Shown here: in pieces, positions 32,698 through 35,527 of the stretch | Layout of the letters: each line of letters starts with the position of its first letter | Numbering within the stretch: position 1 is the first letter of the stretch | Source: CAZCZZ01 sp964503335 | GTDB lineage: Bacteria; Verrucomicrobiota; Kiritimatiellia; CAIVKH01 | Direction: 5' to 3' | DNA: 35,527 nt | NCBI GenBank assembly: GCA_964503335.1 | Contig: CAZCZZ010000042.1 | Coordinates: 1 to 35,527, forward strand | Made by a program: the position numbers and the translations under genes | The notes under the pieces: generated by a model | Database searches by the model: none | Seen by the model: the letters and a program-made list of their open reading frames with translations, nothing else | What the model was told of the DNA's origin: nothing

Positions 32698-33774
32698 CTA
32701 GCTATTCCAACGGGACGCCATGCGCTGTTTCATGCGACGCGCAACTTTGTGGAGGGGTAGCTCCAGGAGGTAGTATGTGGCGATGCCGGTGGCGATGGTG
32801 GCGACGGACATCAGGATGGCCCCGACTGCGGGCGTTTCGCGCGCACCCGGCGATTTGCTCCAGGCCAAGGCGACGGCCAGGATGATGGGAACGTGTGTGA
32901 GGTACAGGGAATACGATATGTCGCCGATGAAGCGAAGCCAGCGCGGGAACCTCAGCGTGTGCGTGACTTCCATACCGCAGGCTCCATAGACGATCAGCGT
33001 CGCCGGCACACCGAAGAGAGCCACGCGCAGCCAGCCGTCCGGAATTTCGCCCAATGCAAACGTGCAGTAGCCAGCCGGGAGAAGGACAGTTCCCGCGATC
33101 AACGCAAGGACGGCATACTGGCGGTATCCCGCCTGGATAAGCCGTGCGATCAGACATCCGGCGACGAATTCCAGAGTCAAGGGATGCGTGATATGCCCGA
33201 CCGTGGGTCCCACTGCACCCACCGCAAGTCCGGCAACGGTGGCGGCCACGCCCCACAAGATCACGGCGTGGATAAAGAAGCGCTCAGGCAACAAGAGCAA
33301 AAGTCCCGTCACGACATAGAAGTACATTTCGTGCTCAAGCGTCCAACCGACCACAAGAACGGGAAGCTCGTCTTGCGGTAACAGGAGCAGGGAGCGCATC
33401 ACGTCCCGGTTCTGCCAGTGCTGTGATATCGCCGGCGGAAAGGCGTCGTGTGACGCCAGGAAGGCGAGGCTGACCAGCACGTAGACAGGATAGATTCTCG
33501 CCGCGCGCGCAAAGAGAAACGTCACGACGCTGCCCGGCTTGCGAAACTCACCGCTAACGATCGTGGCCATGATGAAGCCACTGATCACAAAGAAGATATC
33601 CACCCCGGAAAGCCCGACATTCAACCACTGCGGCGCCCCATCCCACCGGCCAAACCAAGCCACCGCACTCCCGATATGCACAAACAGCACCAGAAGAATG
33701 GCAACACCGCGCAAGCCTTGAATGTTCTGCAGCAACCCCGTCATGAGAACGGGATTAATAGCCGCTGGCGTCAT
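32698..33774 (-). CDS. Acyltransferase-3 family membrane protein
   Basis: This 358-aa inner-membrane protein has about ten helices. Family markers are IQGLRGVAILLVLFVHIGSA with the active-site-type histidine, GVDIFFVISGFIMA, ARAARIYPVYVLVSL with the conserved arginine, WTLEHEMYFY, and near the end DISYSLYLTHVPIILAVAL. Such enzymes (OafA, NodX, ExoZ-like) add acyl groups, often acetyl, to surface polysaccharides or lipids. No extra periplasmic SGNH domain is attached. Two starts are possible (33774 and 33744), neither with a clear ribosome binding site. I give the longer. The substrate may be the glycan assembled elsewhere, but the neighbours do not say. Confidence 0.93.
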   Translation of the reverse strand: MTPAAINPVLMTGLLQNIQGLRGVAILLVLFVHIGSAVAWFGRWDGAPQWLNVGLSGVDIFFVISGFIMATIVSGEFRKPGSVVTFLFARAARIYPVYVLVSLAFLASHDAFPPAISQHWQNRDVMRSLLLLPQDELPVLVVGWTLEHEMYFYVVTGLLLLLPERFFIHAVILWGVAATVAGLAVGAVGPTVGHITHPLTLEFVAGCLIARLIQAGYRQYAVLALIAGTVLLPAGYCTFALGEIPDGWLRVALFGVPATLIVYGACGMEVTHTLRFPRWLRFIGDISYSLYLTHVPIILAVALAWSKSPGARETPAVGAILMSVATIATGIATYYLLELPLHKVARRMKQRMASRWNS

Positions 33775-33776
33775 CC

Positions 33777-33807
33777 AATCGCAAATCGCAATTCCAAAAT
33801 CGCAAAT
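33777..33807. repeat. AATCGCAAAT repeats before the acyltransferase gene
   Basis: The 45-bp gap between the ankyrin and acyltransferase genes consists largely of AATCGCAAAT-type units in overlapping copies. They match, inverted, ATTTGCGATT at 19569-19578. It is a dispersed short repeat of unknown role. Confidence 0.35.
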
Positions 33808-33819
33808 ACACCACGCTGC

Positions 33820-35403
33820 TCACCCAACTCCCGCGCGTTTTAGAACCGCCCTCACCGCATCGCTTCCATACGGATGCTCGGGAAGCTCCGCGCCGGCGGC
33901 GATCAGCGCGTTTACAATCGCCGGATAGTCGCCGCGTGGATTCTGGCAATGTTGTGAGCCGTGGACGGCGTAGCCCATCGGAGTGGATTGGTAGGTGATG
34001 TCCTTGATGTTCACGGGCGCGCCGAGGGACAGCAGCAGGCGAACGATTTTCGCCTGACCGAACCAGCAGGCCCAGTGCAGCGGTGTCGCGCCATCGCGCC
34101 CGGGGGTGTCGACGGCCCATCCCGCCTTCAACATCACGCGAACCGCGTCGATCTTTCCTTCGCTCGCGGCGCTGTGAATCAGTCCCCGTTCTTCGACAGT
34201 CAACGAAGCACAAAGGTCAGGCGTCCGTTTCAGGATCGCGCGCACAGTCTTCCCGTCGCCACGCGCACACGCGGCGAGAAATTCATCCTTCTCACTGAGT
34301 TCGACACCAGCTCCATGTTCACGCAGCCAATCGACGGCCTCCGTGTTACCGCGGAGCTGCGCGAGTTCAAAGGCGGTCTTCCCGTCCTTGCGTTGAACCC
34401 CTAGATCGGCGCCATGTCGGAGCAGCAGCTCAAGCAGTTCGGCGCCCCACCCGTTCGCGGCGGCAAGGTGAATAGGACGTTCCTTCTGTTCATAGCTGGG
34501 CGCATTCGGATCGGCGCCATGTTCGAGCAGCCAGCGCATCCCTTTGAATGCGTTCGCAGCACCGCCACTGGATCGATGATAGCCGAGAATGAAATAGAGC
34601 GGCGTGTTGTTCCACGGCTGGAACGGTCCACTGAGATTCGCGCCGAACTCGTGCAGCAGATCGAGGCACTCAACGTGATATTTCTCCGCGCAATGATAGA
34701 CCGATTCGCTGTCGTTGGGATTCGCACCCGCTTCGAGCAACACACGCGACAGCGCCGGATTGTTCGCTTCGGACGTCGCCGCCCACAGTGCCGGTAATTT
34801 GACGTTCTCATTCTGATCCCACGGATAAAATCCGTTGGGGTCAGCGCCGTAAGCCAGCAGCAGTTTCGCCACTCGCACAATCCCCGCCGCACGTTTCCGG
34901 CCCTCAAGATGAAAGCGCGAGAAGCTGACATAGAGCAGCGGATACCAGTTCTTTGGTCCAACCCTTTTCGTAACCAGCGCCGGGTCACGCTTCAGCATGG
35001 CTTCCACCACATCCGCCTCACCAAGCATCGCCGCCACGCTGATATCGCTTTCGATGATCGCCGGATTCGCTGCAAGTGCTCGTTGAGCCTCCATCTGGTT
35101 TCCTTCGCAGGCCGCCAACAGAAAGTCATTCACCGATGACTCAACGTCATCGGTTATGGCAGTCCCCGCCGTCCCGACATGCGTCACAAACTTAGGCCAA
35201 CTCTCAAACCCATTCTCACGCGCAATCACACATTGCGCATCCGCCAGCGCGACGGAGGCATTGAGACGATCCGGGTGAGGATGATGCGCCTTGAGGCGCG
35301 TGAGCGAAGCCGCATCGCCGGCTTTGCACGCCTTGAGCAGACGCTTGGCCTCTTTGCGATGGTACTCGAGGTTGGGACGTGAGGGCCGTGGACTTGTACT
35401 CAC
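33820..35403 (-). CDS. Ankyrin-repeat protein
   Basis: The 527-aa cytoplasmic protein starts at a GTG (35401-35403) with AAGGAAG six bases upstream. The N-terminal 75 residues form a helical module (RKEAKRLLKACKAGD, then LADAQCVIARENGFESWPKF) that I recall heading many ankyrin proteins in soil and PVC bacteria. About nine ankyrin units follow, e.g. RVAKLLLAYGADPNGF, SRVLLEAGANPNDSES, RPIHLAAANGWGAELLELLL and TPLHWACWFGQAKIVRLLLS. No signal peptide or enzymatic domain is present. The role is protein binding, partner unknown. 124 bp upstream to the window end shows nothing else. Confidence 0.92.
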   Translation of the reverse strand: MSTSPRPSRPNLEYHRKEAKRLLKACKAGDAASLTRLKAHHPHPDRLNASVALADAQCVIARENGFESWPKFVTHVGTAGTAITDDVESSVNDFLLAACEGNQMEAQRALAANPAIIESDISVAAMLGEADVVEAMLKRDPALVTKRVGPKNWYPLLYVSFSRFHLEGRKRAAGIVRVAKLLLAYGADPNGFYPWDQNENVKLPALWAATSEANNPALSRVLLEAGANPNDSESVYHCAEKYHVECLDLLHEFGANLSGPFQPWNNTPLYFILGYHRSSGGAANAFKGMRWLLEHGADPNAPSYEQKERPIHLAAANGWGAELLELLLRHGADLGVQRKDGKTAFELAQLRGNTEAVDWLREHGAGVELSEKDEFLAACARGDGKTVRAILKRTPDLCASLTVEERGLIHSAASEGKIDAVRVMLKAGWAVDTPGRDGATPLHWACWFGQAKIVRLLLSLGAPVNIKDITYQSTPMGYAVHGSQHCQNPRGDYPAIVNALIAAGAELPEHPYGSDAVRAVLKRAGVG

Positions 35404-35527
35404 AACGAACTTCCTTTCATTGCTGCCTGGAGTCCGCCCGAATCAGGCCGAAAGAAGGTTCGCAGCCTTCATTCTAAAACAAGGTGGGTAAAACCCTTCC
35501 CGCGGACTGGAAGCGCCCTTAACGCTG

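Overview
The window is a GC-rich (roughly 60-65% by eye), densely packed bacterial chromosome segment. I read it as a member of the PVC superphylum, most likely Verrucomicrobiota or Kiritimatiellota. The grounds are the NuoA/NuoB style, the TPR-ExbB-ExbD-ExbD operon, the MoxR/DUF58/VWA operon that carries its own ABC transporter, a very large exported beta-helix protein, and dispersed palindromes of the form TTCCAA-N3-TTGGAA. The taxonomic call is inference. I see no phage, insertion sequence, CRISPR array, rRNA or tRNA. No stretch over 300 bp lacks a gene; the longest gap is 278 bp (32077-32354).

Layout. 1-833 (minus): start of a complex I operon, nuoA then nuoB, cut by the window edge. 818-3041 (plus): a MidA/NDUFAF7-type methyltransferase, head to head with nuoA, then a TerC/Alx membrane protein. 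3185-4569 (minus): lipocalin lipoprotein, a headless SRPBCC remnant, and a SOUL-family lipoprotein. 4692-11338 (minus): a six-gene energy-transduction operon comprising a 917-aa TPR protein, a 322-aa TPR-like exported protein, ExbB/TolQ, two ExbD/TolR and a membrane-anchored VWA protein. 11531-11794 (minus): a small exported KTSC protein with a strong terminator. 11899-13629 (plus): a GT39/ArnT-like glycosyltransferase, convergent and abutting a 1713-aa triple beta-helix protein (13630-18771, minus). 18895-20315 (plus): an M23 peptidase and a stand-alone LON-domain protein. 20421-32076 (minus): an eight-gene, translationally coupled operon in the order DUF4175-like coiled-coil protein, MoxR ATPase, 590-aa membrane protein, ABC ATPase, ABC permease, DUF58, BatA-like VWA, and an 887-aa VWA/amidotransferase-like protein. 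32355-32687 (plus): a small secreted protein made of 11-residue repeats. 32698-35403 (minus): an acyltransferase-3 and an ankyrin-repeat protein.

How the parts may work together. The Exb operon encodes a proton-driven ExbB/ExbD motor but no ordinary TonB. The last gene instead gives a single-pass protein with a TonB-like N-terminus (an S-x3-H motif in its membrane segment) and a periplasmic von Willebrand A domain, so it is the natural candidate for the energised arm, with the TPR proteins as periplasmic partners. The second large operon joins MoxR chaperone-type ATPase, metal-binding VWA proteins and an ABC exporter, which suggests one envelope assembly or quality-control machine. The methyltransferase beside nuoAB fits the known role of its family in complex I assembly.

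The most unusual signals are the VWA/TonB-like protein, the palindromic element pair read in frame as part of the DUF58 protein, the same palindrome family supplying the C-terminus of the methyltransferase, and the 11-residue-repeat secreted protein.
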